Assembly (NCBI GenBank): GCA_022559845.1
Contig: CM040120.1
Span: 170,668,334-170,732,333 of the forward strand
DNA from: Amorphophallus konjac
Lineage: Eukaryota > Streptophyta > Magnoliopsida > Alismatales > Araceae
Length of the DNA: 64,000 nucleotides
Direction: 5' to 3'
Part shown: positions 1 to 12,451 of the stretch, in pieces
How the letters are laid out: every line of letters begins with the position of its first letter
Position numbering within the stretch: the first letter of the stretch is position 1
Program-made: the position numbers and the translations under genes
Notes under the pieces: model-generated
The model's input: only the letters and a program-made list of their open reading frames with translations
What the model was told of the DNA's origin: nothing
The model's database searches: none

Positions 1-811
1 CTCTATGGTTCCCTGGCGGTCTCCTCCCAGCCATTTTTGGCTTAAAAGCAGTCTAGCGATAGACCATCTTTTCTTCTTAGCGGTCCCCAGATGACTATTT
101 CTCCAGTATAGGTACGCATCCTGAGGATTGTTGTTATTTCTGCATTTTGCTCGTGTCTATTGTTCCTGGGTGCTATCTGATATCTCCTCCTTTGTTGTGG
201 CATATACTTATATCATTGTTTGCACATTGTTTGTTAGTTTCTAGGCTAGAAATTGCATGCACTCCGGTGCACATAGGATCATTCATCTCTCATATCATAG
301 TTGCATTCCTACCTTGGTGTGTGATCCTCTCGCCTCCATATTCCTTGGGGTCGACTAGGTGATCACATCCGGGACCTCCATAAGTCCCCACGAGCCGTGG
401 ATTCCCACATGGACGTCGGGCCGGTTGTACCTTTGACACCCCGTGTGTAGGTTGCATAAGTGAAGGAGAGTTTACCCCTAGGGTCGACCAAGTTCCCATC
501 ATCCTTTCCTATTAAGAACCTATTGTTGGAGAGAACATTTTATTCAAATCACCGAGGTTCTAAAGGAGAAATAAATAAAAATTTATGCATCATTATAACT
601 TGGTTGATTTTGGTTGCCTCTCATCCCCCTCATTATTTGTATATTCCCCCCTTTGTTGGGTCATTTGTTTGGTTGCTTATTGGTGGTTGTTTATGTTGTC
701 TTCATTTGATAGGTGCCACATTGCATGTGGAGTTGCTTCAAGTCCATAGGTTCATCTCCTAGGGGCAATTCTTCCTTCATCTCCTATCTTAATCCTTTGT
801 TCGAATCCACC
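1..811 (+). other. Leader upstream of element D gag, no gene seen
   Basis: No ORF in this stretch resembles a known protein. It lies directly before the gag remnant on the + strand and is probably the 5' untranslated leader, possibly with the end of an LTR. I see no tRNA-Met primer site (tggtatcagagc) and no second copy in the window that would define an LTR edge. Assignment to element D rests on position only. Confidence 0.35.
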
Positions 812-3265
812 ATGTCTTCCTACGATTTCCATCCCCACGAGGACTCTCTTCCTCAAGGACTCCTAGAGGACCCATCTAGGGTCATGCCACCTAGGGTTGG
901 AGAAGGGTCCAACCCTCCTCCATCATCTACTACCATAGAGGGCTGTCAGCCCTTTCTTTCAAATTCTTCTATCAATAATCCCGCAAGTCACATTCTTTAA
1001 ATGATGGCCCAGTTGGATCAGACCCAACTTCAGACCGTTTATCAGACTTTGTAGGGGTCAGTCGCCCCATCCTCCACTACTTTACAAGGTCCATCTGCTA
1101 CCTCCATCTCCCAATCTAGGGTTGATGGGCCCGGGGCTCCTCCTGCTCCTATTAATCTTACCCCAGTCCAACCCAGGGTCCTTCGCTTTTCCCATCTGGA
1201 GGCGGGCCAGTCCTCTGGTTCGGCCCATCAAGTCCTTGATAAAGAGAAGACCGCTCTTCCCTCATCTACCCAGATTGATCCCTATAGGTCCGTTCTCTCA
1301 GCGCCCCAAGTCCTTGTGGGCCTAGCCGATTTTGTCTGCCCTCAGCATGGGGCGGCCTATGCTTATGCCAATTCGGGTCATCCGTTGGCCCAATATCCTT
1401 GTTATGGGCCTCCCCTTTCTTTCATCTATCCTTCGGCTCCTCGCCTTGAGCCCACACTTTTTACTCCACATACTTCATCTCGAGAGCAGGAACTCCTTGA
1501 TAAGTGGACTGCCATGTAGCAACAACTCGACTTCCTTCAAAAGTGGGTCGGCCAGTCTTTGGCATATGTTCCCATTCCTAGCTTTCAAAATATCTGGTTC
1601 CCTCCTCAATCCGAGCTCCCCACATACCGCAAGTATGACGTGAAAAGCACCCCATATATTCATGTAAGGGATTTCATGTATGAATCGGCACAATTCGAAC
1701 ACGATGATCGCCTTAAAGCATATTTGTTCTGCCGATCACTGGATGGAGTCGCATTGGAGTGGTTTTATGCTTTGCCACTAGAAGATGTTGAGAGATTCAA
1801 AGTTGTCAAGGAGAAATTTATTCAGAGGTTCCAAGACCAGATCGGCCCGGAATATTCTTTCACAGATCTGGTAGCCGAGAAAATGAAGGCCGATGAGGAC
1901 TTTGCTACTTATGCTGACAGATGGAGGCAGATGGCTGCTCATGTGCCCGGTCATATTCTGGAGGATGAAAAGGTCAAGTTGCTCATCTCTAATGTCACAC
2001 CTACCTTCCGCAACATCTTGGCCATGAATGATATCACTAATATGCACCAGTTATACAGTCGGCGGAGGTTTATCCAGACCCAGTTTAAGGACTCCCCCAC
2101 TCACTCCCTCTTTGAGGCCCAAAAGCCCAAATACAATAAAAAGCCTCAGGGGCCCGACACCGAAGGCGTCCAAACCAATGAGCAAGTGCAAGCCATTGCA
2201 TTCCCTTTCCCTAATCAATCCGCTCCTTACCGCTTTCCATAACCCCCACGTAACCCTCAGTTCTGCACTCCACAAAATGCCCAACCTATTTTCTCCGCTC
2301 CACAAAAAGCCCAACCTACTTTCCCCGCTCTGCAAAATACCTTCCCCACTCCTCAACAGCCGCAACAATCCCCACAATACCACAATGTCCATCCACCTAA
2401 TGGCTATACACCCAAACGCTTAACTCTAAAGAGGGGGTAGTACCCTCCTTTGCCCGAGTCCCTCCCGGACATTTTCTCGGCTCTCATGTCCATTGGTCCA
2501 CTCCAACTTCCTCCGGAACGGCCTAGTTGGAACTCGACCGTCGATCAGTCCAGATATTATGTGTTCCACCTACAGCCCAGACACACGATCGAGACTTGCT
2601 ACCACTTCAGGGACTTTGTCTATGATCTACATGAAGGGCAGTGCATAGATTGGGAAGAAATGCACAAAGTTATCACCGAGATAAAAGAAAAGAGAAGGCA
2701 AGCACCGAGGCAGCAAGTGCAGCAGCAAGCACCGCAGCCACAGCCACAGTAGCAGCAGCCAGTGCAGGATCTGGGGATCCATCAAAACCCCATGCCAAAT
2801 CATCTATCCACTCCGCAACCTCAGCCATTGGCACTGGCTCAGGTTAACCTTGTTCTACGCCCGACTCCCGATGCTAGGTGGTCTTATGATGATGAATCTT
2901 CAGTCCAACGACTCATGGCCCTCCACCATACCTATCGCAACCTTCCTCCACCTTCTACCCTCGTCATCCTCCCGCTAAATCAGCAAGCCACCACCACTAC
3001 ACCGCCCACGTCTGTTGTTCTTCACAAACCCCTCATCCTTTGGCCTACCTTCACTCCCCCGCAAGTTCCCATTCCACCCATCCTTGCTCCCTCGCAAGTG
3101 CCCACACCGCATGTCATCACCACACTACCATCCAACCCTTCACCAGTTATCCTCCCAGCACGAACCATCACCACCACTGCTACCCCACTACCACTATCGT
3201 CTCCACTACGCCTACCCCTACACCTCTTATCTACCCCATCGGGCTCATCAGACCACCCACCATAA
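812..3265 (+). pseudogene. gag: Decayed Ty3/gypsy gag (element D)
   Basis: Gag is the capsid/nucleocapsid polyprotein that packages retrotransposon RNA. One frame from ATG 812 reads as gag throughout. The capsid core is at about 1560-2110, with the signatures ALEWFYALP, FIQRFQDQ, DLVAEKMKADEDFATYADRWR and LISNVTPTFRN, as in the retrotransposon gag domain of plant Tat-type elements. A Gln/Pro repeat follows at about 2255-2360. At about 2540-2640 is a nucleocapsid-like motif (FHLQPRHTIETCYHF) whose expected first Cys is Tyr. Stops fall in this one frame at 998, 1052, 1517, 2240, 2438, 2750 and 3263, with no frameshift needed to follow it to about 3260. No protease or polymerase follows. It is the oldest layer of the left block, or a gag-only non-autonomous element. 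The lineage call is moderate. Confidence 0.7.
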
Positions 3266-4555
3266 GCCCATCTGATGCCACACCGGCTCAGAATCTGGCC
3301 CTACGGAGCGGGCGTTTGTTCCATCGGAACTACCCTACCACTGGCACATCCGCACACAATCCCCAATCCTCACAACAGACTATCGATCAGAAGGAGGCAG
3401 ATCCACTGCCAGGTACACAATATGATCTGTTACATCATCTAGATCGGATGCTGTTGACACCCAAAATGTGATCGATGGTAATCACGCCAAACAACAAAAG
3501 GAACACGGCCGGCCAAAGAGCAAAAGCCGAAGGAAATTAATGCACAAGGGTCCCCTCGGACTGTTGAAGCTCCAAGTCATCTGGCAAGAGTGTTAGGGAC
3601 TTGTGGACGCACTAAAATTCAAAAAGAATCGGTTCGTTTGTTGATCGGGGTTCATTCGTTTATTTAGTACGAGGGTGTGCCAGTCACAAAGTGACGATTT
3701 ATTCGAGCTTCATGGAAGCCCATGGTGCGTGCGATCTGACTAATCAGACAATTGTGTGGTTCGTGTCGGGACCAAAACTTGCCGTGCCGTAAAGGCCATG
3801 GCGTTATTTACATCTCCCATACGGGGGAACACCCTTGATTGATTACCGGGAATAAGGGCCCTACGGCCTGAAATTCATGGTAATAAAGTGAGAACAAAGA
3901 TCTCGGGTCACGTTCAAACGAACCCACGTTGGGGCATAAAATGTTCATAGATACGTATGTGTTGGTCACTCACGGACCATTTCGTGTTCGGACGAAGTCC
4001 GCATTTGTAGCGTCGAAGACGATGATAAAACCGTACGGATGTCTGCCGTAGGTACGGCAAGTTTAATGCGGATGCGGGATCGGATCCTGGAAGAAGTGGG
4101 TCAAGCTGATGGACTATCGGCCCAAGAGGTGCACGGATCATGACCATGTCGGGGATTCTGAGGTCCACGTCCGATACCACGGGGCATCATTGCTTTTCTC
4201 TTCACGCACAGTCCGGGGAAGTGAGTTGTTAAATGTGAAACCCAAATTCGCCAACGTGCGCCCTCGCAGGCGGATCGACCTGCGTGATCAGGTCGCGGGG
4301 GTCAAGGGGGCAACGCCCCCGGAACAAAATTTGGATTATAGGGGTGGTATGCTGTTATCATTGTTCCGATTCTCAAAAGTGTGGCTTGTATTCCTATTAT
4401 TCTCCTCATTGTGTTTATTGATTTAGGCATTTCTCTTGTTTCATTCTTTAGTTTAAAGCATTTCCCTCTTATTTAGTTGATTGCTTTTGCCTCTCTTTCT
4501 CCCCCCCCCCTTTTTTACATGTATGAGTCACGCCGGATTAAGAGAGAGACCAGGG
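3266..4555. other. Non-coding 3' part of element D
   Basis: After the gag remnant no coding homology is visible. The stretch is mixed in composition and ends in a T-rich part with a C run near 4501-4510. It may be 3' untranslated sequence or an LTR of element D, but no second copy is present in the window to define borders. Confidence 0.3.
4306..4320. repeat. Short perfect GC-rich inverted repeat (hairpin)
   Basis: gggggc, a three-base loop aac, then gcccccc-type complement gccccc: a 6-bp perfect stem. It could form a hairpin in RNA or DNA. Its role is unknown. Confidence 0.55.
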
Positions 4556-5030
4556 GGCGCGCCGGTTAAGGCCGCGCCGTTTTAGGATTGAAACAAAGGG
4601 AATAGTGGCCACGCCGAAATGGGTGTTGCAACAATAGGAGGCAGGTGGTGCGCCGGAATTGGAGCAAGTGTGGGGGGGCACGCCGGATTAACATGGCACA
4701 AAGGGGCCGCGCCGCTTTAATGTGACACAAGGAGCAAGAGAGGAGGAGGGCGCACTGTTTCACACGGCGCCGGATTAAGTGGAGTGTAAGGGTAAGGTAA
4801 TGGAGCGCGCCATTTTTGGGGTGGAAAAGGAAGGAACAAGGGGTTAAACTGGCACGCCGTGTATGTGGTTTGGAATGGAAATGGGTGTGCCATTTTAGGA
4901 TCTGAAGGGGGGGGGGGGGCGCGCCGTTTTAGCCATTAAAAAAGGAAATGGGGGCTTTTGTGAGGAGGTTTAAAATGGCGTAGTGGAACAGTGGCCGCGC
5001 CGCTTTAACTTGCGCCGGAATAGCTATATG
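4556..5030. repeat. Irregular repeat built on a CGCGCCG(g/t)TTTAA-like motif
   Basis: The motif cgcgccgttttaa or cacgccggattaa recurs every 30-60 bp, separated by unlike A/G-rich spacers, with a 13-G run at 4907-4919. More copies stand at about 6299-6394 and, beyond element A, at about 34303-34392. Element A therefore inserted inside this repeat. The spacers are too unequal for a normal satellite. It may be part of an old LTR. Confidence 0.6.
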
Positions 5031-6394
5031 GGGTTGTTTCAAAGCTGTGTTTACTGTGTTTTCTTTTTATTTCACCCGTAGGTTGATTCAAGGGTTGAAT
5101 GGTTCATTTATTCATCTGGCTGATGGATTAAGTTGATGAAAGGGGGGGTTTAGTCATTTTCGTTGTTTATTAAGATGAATCGGCATGAATGTTCAAGTGT
5201 TTTATTCGGGGAGTTTGTTCACATAGGCTTACTGTGTATTAGTTCGAAGGTTGAGTTTGTTCTCCGGAGGGTGCTTTCTTCATTTGTTCTAGCGGGTTCT
5301 TAGCCCCTGGCAAAAATCAGACAGCACCTCCCCCGGACTGAGGCTTGCTGGAGAGAAGCGAAGGCCACCAAACGGATTGCTCCGGGATGACCCTCAAAAA
5401 TGCGGAACGGCCTCACGGCGGTCCATTAGCCTAAGTGTGAGTGTGGAACGCTCGAGGGCCAGCCTACGAGAGCGACCACGACTCACAGGGGATGATCTTT
5501 GAAGCGGGACAAATGTTTGCCACAGTAGGGTAAGAAGTATTCATCCGTCGAGTGGGTTACCTTGAGGGTCATGCCATGGAGCGGCAGACCTCAAAGACCC
5601 CCGGATGATCGGAGAGTGAGAATGGGAAGCAAGGATCGGAGCGACAGAGACTGAGCTTGCAAAAACAAGGTTTTCCTTTATTCATCCACACAAACTGGGG
5701 AAGGAGTCTTGATATAGAGAAGATGGAAATGGAAGCATTACAAAAAAAGGGAGAATACATTCGACGGAGAGAGAGAGAAGCATTAGACGGAGGAGGGAGA
5801 GAGAGAACAGGCTTCTCCCTCTTGGAACCACCCCTCACCCTCACTCCCCTCACTTCGCTTCATCTCACCTCTCCGACGTGAGGAAGCAGCTTCTTTTCTC
5901 TTCAACGGACTCTTCCTCTCAGAAGATTTAACCTCTCTTTCCCTTTCTTCTCCCGTTGCACACTGCCTAGCCGAGAGAGAGAGCCAACCTCTTCCTCTGT
6001 TTTCATAGTAATGCCCCTTTTTATAGAATGGCTCACCTGGGAGGTTCCTGCCACTTCCACCTCATCCGCGACGAAGCTCGGAGTTGACATGGTGCGCTGG
6101 ACGACACTGGTTCACGCCGTATGCTGCTGTTCGTCCAAGGATGAGATGGTGGTAGGTCCGCAGGGGTTGCTTCGCCGCTGCCGCTCCTGTGCTTTCGAAC
6201 GGAGGCAGAGACAGAGCGTCGGACATTGAATGTCCCCTGCGCATCACATTTATGCCGAATAGAGTATCATGCCAGAGATGGGATAGAATGAGGTTAAAAC
6301 GGCGCGGTGGAACAGTGCCCATGCCGGTTTAAACCCAAGTGCAATTGGCGGGCCGGTTTAGCTTTTAGCCAAGTGTGACGCCGTTTTCAGCATC
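5031..6394. other. Unassigned stretch between motif repeats
   Basis: No ORF here matches a known family. A purine-rich part at about 5690-5830 gives chance ORFs on both strands. The CGCGCC motif resumes at about 6299. It is probably the interior of the same old repeat that holds 4556-5030. Confidence 0.3.
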
Positions 6395-6399
6395 AAAGG
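6395..6399. repeat. Target-site duplication of element A, left copy (aaagg)
   Basis: aaagg lies directly before the TG of the left LTR and is repeated at 34272-34276 directly after the terminal CA of the right LTR. Five bases is the usual integrase footprint of Ty3/gypsy elements, so both outer borders of element A are fixed. Confidence 0.9.
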
Positions 6400-8647
6400 T
6401 GATGGGGACATCCCTTGCCCCTCCACATTTTCTGAAGCTCGGATTGATCGTCGATGTACGCCATTATGTTCCTCATGTGTTTGTGAGTCGAGTCATGTAA
6501 TTTTCTTATTTTTATTTGAGTCTTAAACATGTAATTTTCCCTTTATTGAGTCATGTACCTAGGTTAGAAAGTCATTTTCCTAAGTCTTGAAGTCATTATG
6601 TTGGTTTGATAGGTTAATGGGCCCAATTCATTGGGCTAGGCCCAGGGGCGCCCCTCCCTTGGACTGTTTGGTCATTAGTTAGTTTGTCAGGGTCTGTTTG
6701 GTCTTAGGAAAAGTGTGGAGTCTATAAATAGCCCACCCCTCTCTCATTTGTAACAATTATGCTTGAATATTGAATCCAGAAAATTTCCACACCTTCTAGT
6801 TCCCTCTCAATATCTCCCCCTCTCTCTCTTACTATCACTCTCTCTAAGTGGGTTGTGCCCCCTCTCTCTCTCCTCCCCACCCCAATTTTGAAATTCATTC
6901 TCTCTCCTCCCCATTCACCCCTCATTAACGCCCCTTCCCCTTCCCCATGCACTCATTCAATTCCCCCTCCAACCCCTAGGTGGAAACCCCTTCTCCTAGG
7001 CACCTTTCCACTCTCCCAAGCAACCCTCCCTCTCCCCAAGACTGAAAGAGCCCTTCCCTAGGCCAAATTTTGAATTTCCCTCTCCCTTGGGCTGTGCCCT
7101 TTCATCTCCCCACCTCCCTAACCACCCAAGGTCGCACCCCCCCTTCCCCATCCACCAAATAACCCCTTGTTCATGCCCTTCCCCACACCCTCTCCTCCAC
7201 CTATTCTGTCCCTGTTGCAGGTTTCAGAAAAGTAGTGATTTGCAGTAGCAGCCACGACTTCCCCTGAAGGCTCCCGGTGCCATATCTTATATTACTGGAA
7301 TCGACTCCAAGTCTTCTTTCCAACGGTGGTACTCCTGCCTGCATCCGAGTTCGGAGCTGTCCGGAGGAACGTCATCTTCAACGACTGCGCAATCTGTCCC
7401 AGACTGAAGGCCAGAGCGATCTTGGAAGCCGTTCAGCGGCCAACCTTGGAGGAATTCGATCATGCTTCCTTCTACAAAATTCTTATTCACCTAGTCCTCC
7501 ATCCTTAGAAGAAGGAACGATGCCAATCGCCCGCCCAAGCTATTTGTTCTGAATTTCTTCGCCGGAGTGTGCAGTCTGCCCCCTGCAGGTCCAGGTTCGA
7601 CCTGTCTTCACTTATCCGGCCACCATTCTCCTTTCTGACCTTAGATTGTGGCTCCGTCAATTTCTACTCGAAGCTACTCCGACCACGATCGCGCCACCGC
7701 CAGTTTCGTTCGATTTGGAGTTTGGGAGAGACCGCAGTGCCTTCTGTAATCCACTGTATCAGTTCTGCATCAGTCAGAGGTAGAGTGTTGCTGTCCTGCT
7801 CCAGTCACCGTTTCGATCAGCCCCTAGTTTCAGAGCTTCCCAAAAAATTCAAGCATCATCCTCGGCCAGTTGGGGAACTTTTGGCACCGGTTTCATCAAA
7901 TTTGGAGCTCGGTTGAGTCCGTGGCAGCATCTTAATCGACAACCTGTTCAGAAAAACTGAAGAGTGGCAGAACCGGTGAAGCTTGGAGAGTCGGCGTTCT
8001 CTTCATAATTTCCCCACCCCGCTTGGAGAGTGGCTGAAGGCCCCTCCCTGCATGGAGGTAATCTTGGTTGTAATAAGTCTAACCCCCATCCCAAGGGCCC
8101 CCCTCCTGCGAGAGGTGTAGTTCATGTAATAATATTTTCGCAGATTTGAAGCGACACCGACGCGGCTTGCGGGCGCAAACCCTTGCCTCCCCGCTCGCCC
8201 CCGTCTTCGGCCGGAGTTGGCGTCTTCACGCCGGCTAGGTGAGCCTCGGTCCCCCTTTCCTTGCTGGTCAATATCACTTGCTTAGCTTAGTATTCTTGCT
8301 TTGCTGCGTCGGACGGAGAGCGAGGGCCCGGCCCAAATTGCCGAACACGCGAGTGTCCATCGCGGGCGAGTTGTGAGCGAGCCATTTCAACCCACACCCA
8401 TGGTGTGACGGCCGCCCGTGAGTGGGCATCCCTGGCCCAATTGGGGTTCTCCCCAAGCTTGCCAAGCACCGGAGCATCATTGTCCCACCCCGGACCCTCT
8501 CCATTATCGTTTAGTTGCCCACGGGCACACGTGTGCACCAAGCGAGTGAGCCGCTCGAGTGGTATCATCGCCAATTTGCTTGCTTGCAACCTTAGGTCCA
8601 AGGGTCATATTTTCTTGTGGACATCACCCCAAGGTGGTGTCACATCA
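6400..8647 (+). repeat. Element A left (5') LTR
   Basis: 2248 bp, starting TGATGGGG and ending CACATCA. It matches 32031-34271 almost throughout, with scattered substitutions and a few small indels, for example near 8030. It holds a TATA box at 6723-6730, a C/T-rich stretch at about 6840-7190 and, near 8060-8130, a segment shared in reverse complement with element C's LTRs (the cccctccctgc and ctcctgcgagaggtgtag parts). Confidence 0.92.
6723..6730 (+). promoter_or_regulatory. TATA box in element A 5' LTR
   Basis: tataaata, followed after about 20 bases by a CT-rich stretch. The right LTR keeps the same box at 32355-32362. It is the probable core promoter for element transcription, about 320 bp into the LTR. 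Confidence 0.65.
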
Positions 8648-8649
8648 AG

Positions 8650-8661
8650 TGGTATCAGAGC
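8650..8661 (+). promoter_or_regulatory. Primer binding site of element A (initiator tRNA-Met)
   Basis: TGGTATCAGAGC begins two bases after the left LTR's terminal CA. This is the standard plant LTR-element sequence complementary to the 3' end of initiator methionine tRNA, which primes minus-strand DNA synthesis. Confidence 0.92.
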
Positions 8662-8705
8662 AAGTTCACAACTTGTCTCTATCAAGTTGGTCCTAGGACG
8701 CTCAT

Positions 8706-9499
8706 ATGCATTTAGAGTCTTCGGTTGCATCTCTTTTGTCCACTAGCATGGCTACTTCATGTAAGTCACATCTATCTCACTCGGCCCTCCGCAAAGGTCC
8801 GATTGACACCCCTTTGGACAAAGTCCTATTTGAGGACCTTATCTTTAACGGATACCACCCTAGTGCATATTTAGAGTGGGAGGAAAACATGGACAAATAC
8901 TTTAAAAGGAATCCAATGACTGAACCCATGAAAATCTACCTTGCCAAGAGTCGACTTGTGTACCATGCCGAGGATAGGTGGAAGTTCATTGAACAATTTA
9001 GGAGGGTTATGAGGCTAGAGCCTATTAACACATGGGAGAACATGAGAGCCGAACTTAGGAAAGTCTACACTCCCCGACCTCCTCCCTCCTACCCGGGTTA
9101 CCAAAACTCGAGGAGCACTCCCACTCCTCCAACCCCACCCGTCCAAACCCTTACCACTAGAACCCAAGTGTCCAAGGCCTCCACCTCCCCACCTAACCCC
9201 ATGAGGGCCCCCACACCCCAACCAAACCCCCCTTCCCTAACCTACACTAGTCAAGCCCCTTTAGCCCCCACTTCCACCCCAAACGATCCCATGGACAAGA
9301 GACCCCTAACCGACCCAATTCCCTCCATGGTGACCACCACTTATCCAACCCTCACCATTAAAAACCAAGTGGACACCGTGTCCACCCCTCCACCTAGGCC
9401 CATAATGGCCACCACCCCCAAACCCAAAACCCCTCACCAAACCCGTACCCCACAAGCCCCCTTGACCACCACCACAAACCCACCATCGTCCCCAAAAAG
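8706..9499 (+). CDS. Element A ORF, first part: gag-like N-terminus and proline-rich linker
   Basis: ATG 8706 opens a frame 45 bases after the primer site; a second ATG at 8748 is an alternative start. Residues about 50-125 match element C's gag core: YLEWEENMDKYF against YLEWETAMDQYF, then LAKSRL, then RLEPINTWENMRAELRKVY against RVEPIDTWEGMKNQLRNKY. A long Pro/Thr-rich linker follows. The frame is cut by element B at 9499. With B and one TSD copy left out, the same phase runs into 30004-31660 without a stop, so this was one ORF of about 816 codons. The C-terminal half of a normal gag and the zinc knuckle are missing. Confidence 0.8.
9495..9499. repeat. Target-site duplication of element B, left copy (aaaag)
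   Basis: aaaag directly precedes the left B LTR and recurs at 29999-30003 directly after the right one. The target lies inside element A's ORF. Confidence 0.9.
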
Positions 9500-12376
9500 T
9501 GTCACGCCCCGACGCGGAATATCGGGACGTACAGTTAGAAACGAGCTGGAAAGAGAGAGAACTAATCTAAATATATACAAATGCTAAGAAATGGAAATAA
9601 CTTATTGACCATTAAACAAAACATAACTGGTACATAATCCTCAAATCAACTCAATACAACTAGGATAACAGCTCTAAACCACAATAATAAAACTGAAGCA
9701 CAACACACTCTAAACACAACTAACTGATACACTCAAAATATCACTCCTGCCCTTCCCCATCGGTAAGCGCGTCACCTGAAAAGCCTGGAAAGGGGGGAAA
9801 CAACAACTATGAGCTAACACTCAGTAGGAAATAATAGATAGGTACAAGTGATTAGCAGTTTAATTACATTTTCAAAATATCATGCTACAAAGGATAATGC
9901 AATAAAAGAGTAATGATGATATAATGAAACAAAATTTAAAGATCTTGCAAGGTCACGAAATATAAAGGAACAGAATGGTAATACTTAAGAGGAATAACAA
10001 AGACAAGAATTTACTACAGGAGATAACGATAAAGAGTTGGCCATATCAAGATAATTCAAGTCATGTCAAGCACGTGTGTAGTTTCATTTTCACATCCAAG
10101 TAACAGCAAGTAAGTAACAAGTAGAGTATAGAACAGTGAAGAGTGGAAAGTGAAAAGTAGTAGAGAGTAGTAGAGAGTAGTGGCCAGTCCTAGATTTAAC
10201 CCATGTCATAGTACTGGTGCCAAATGCCACACCTAGTCAATCACCTCCCCGGGGGTACACGTAGTGTTCGGGCGCTCCTCCCAGGACTAGACCGAGTCCT
10301 TAATTGTTTGCCAGGCATTGATTTCTTTGGATCAAAGATCCCACGAATCTAGACTTCCACAATTTATGGCCAGAATTCCAAGGTTTGAACCATGTAGCAA
10401 TAACAATTTCAAGTAGGAAGGAGATTCATTTCAGAATTTCAAGGTAAGCACAATCATCAAGAAGATTGAAAACCAAGTCACAATAAGAGTTAATCATGAT
10501 GCGCTACTGTAGTACAGTAGCTATCCAACAAGCTAATCAACATATTAATCCTAATTATCAAGTTAATATGTCATAGATTATCCATTATCATTTGCATTAA
10601 GATAATTGCCAAAAGCTGATTCAAGATGATAAGGTAAAGGAACAAGCTTGTACAGGAAGGAAAAAGAATGCATTAAGAGATATTTAATTACACCATTAAC
10701 CACTAATTATGTGGGTTTCTATTTAACCAATGTATGAGTCGAAATGAAGATGGTAAACGGCATGTTTTTACACTATATTTGTAAGTAGGAATCAATGTAA
10801 ATTGAAATCATAAGGTTTCCAGAACAGGTCACTAGTTCTTCAAAAGTATAGTTTTCAATTGGTCTAAGTTCAATGGGTCGATCCCCTAATGATCTGGATC
10901 GATCCACGGGTCGCAAAACGATGAAAACTGGGTTTCTGGTACATGGGTCGACCCCTGGGGTCGACCCCTGTAAAAATGGGGTCTGCCTGCTGGATGGGTC
11001 GACCCTTGGGGTCGACCCCCCACAATTTCTGAAGATGGGTCGACCCCAAGGGTCGACCCCCACACTTTCTGCAGATGGGTCGACCCCAGGGGTCGACCCC
11101 TTGCAGGGAAAGGATGGGTCGACCCCTGGGGTCGACCCTCGGGCCTGCAGGGCTGCCCAGAAAATGGGTCGACCCCAGGGGTCGACCCCTGCAAGAACAG
11201 CAACGGCAGAACTTTCGGAAAGCACAAAAACTCACCCAATTGTGGTCCAATTGAGTTGGAAACATAACCACATGCTATAGGAATCTTACTAGACATATGA
11301 GGGTCATAATACATGAGTTTTAAAGCACGAATTTCATCAGAAACAAACTTAATCAAAACCGATTCTATGAAGAACACAAGAAGACCTAATTCTTGACATA
11401 CTTCCACTAAATCTAAAAATTCTCCCAACATACACAACGGAATTTGGGGATTTTGGTGTCAAAAGAAAGCTAACAAGCTACTGATTACATTCATGTATAT
11501 TAATTAGAAGTTGGGCTGTTATAACCTACCTCAAATCGGAGAAAGACTTCGAAACCCTAGAATGAAGAACAAGCTTGACAACAGCTCACAAAAAGCTTGA
11601 TATCTCCACGAATACCTGATGAAATTTGGGGCTTTCAGTCCCATTGGATAGCTCTCGTCGAGCTGATCAAGATACTATATTTACAAGTCTCAATTGGTTA
11701 AGGGTACCTACCTTAATCGACGGATTAAAGGGCTGGAAATGAAGAACGACGAACTACCAACACCCTCCACCAAAACGACGAATGCTCCCAGATCTGGACT
11801 CCTCGTCGGCTGACCCAGCTACCAAATGAAACTAGAGTCGAAGAGCTACATTTCTATAGGTCATGGGGCTTCTGGAGCCTTCGGAGTTGGGAGTATTTGG
11901 CGCTGCAAGTTTCGTGTTAGAAACGGCGCCGGAATCCTTGACTCGACTAAATCTATGTCGGCAGCACGTTTTAGGGCTAGGTTTACCTCAAATTGATTGA
12001 GGGTAAATGTTCCTTACCTCGTGGCCTTCCATTTTCCCTTGATTTCAGATCATTTGGTTGAGTAATAAGGTCGAATTTCATGTTTTAAGTTACGATTAGG
12101 TAAAGGGTAGGTGAAAGTCAAATTCAGGATTAATCCTCTAATTAGACAAGGTTACATAATTAATTTGGGTCAAGTCCAGAAGACAAAATTACTATAAAAA
12201 TGATCTTTTACCCAATTACTATTTTTACAGATTTTTCTAAGGTAGTCGAATTTTATAGGTTCTATTTTCTAATGAATTAAATATTAATATTTTGAAATTC
12301 AAACATTAATTCATTTTAATTCAATTTTCAATTAATAAAAGCTCAATAAAACTTAATAAATAATCGGGGTATTACA
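9500..12376 (-). repeat. Element B 3' LTR
   Basis: 2877 bp, near-identical to 27119-29998. On the + strand it reads from tgtcacgcccc to ggtattaca. It contains a palindrome array (10945-11188) and is otherwise AT-rich and non-coding. In - orientation it follows the chromodomain and polypurine tract, so it is the 3' LTR. Confidence 0.92.
10945..11188. repeat. Array of six SalI-type palindromes in element B LTR
   Basis: Six units of gggtcgacccc joined to ggggtcgaccc, spaced about 45 bp apart by unlike spacers. Each unit is nearly a perfect 23-base palindrome. The right LTR has the same array at 28567-28811 with a few substitutions. ORFs crossing it on both strands repeat GSTPGVDP and are a by-product of the palindromes. 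Possible roles are RNA hairpins or protein binding; nothing more is shown. Confidence 0.85.
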
Positions 12377-12388
12377 CCCTTCCCTACT
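12377..12388 (-). promoter_or_regulatory. Polypurine tract of element B
   Basis: On the - strand AGTAGGGAAGGG directly precedes the 3' LTR start TGTAATACCCCG. Such a tract primes plus-strand DNA synthesis. Confidence 0.8.
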
Positions 12389-12451
12389 TAAAGAATTTGG
12401 TCCTCCAAATTCACTGCACTATATACGGAAAGTAGGGAAAAGATAGATCAC

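Noticed and set aside
10945..11188. CRISPR-like appearance of regularly spaced repeats
   Set aside because: The repeats are palindromes with uneven spacers, present in both LTRs of a plant retrotransposon, and no cas genes are near.
10870..11437. Overlapping ORFs on both strands with repeated GSTPGVDP peptides (also 28495-29059)
   Set aside because: They arise from the gggtcgaccc palindromes, which stay open on both strands. They lie inside element B's LTRs and have no protein family features.
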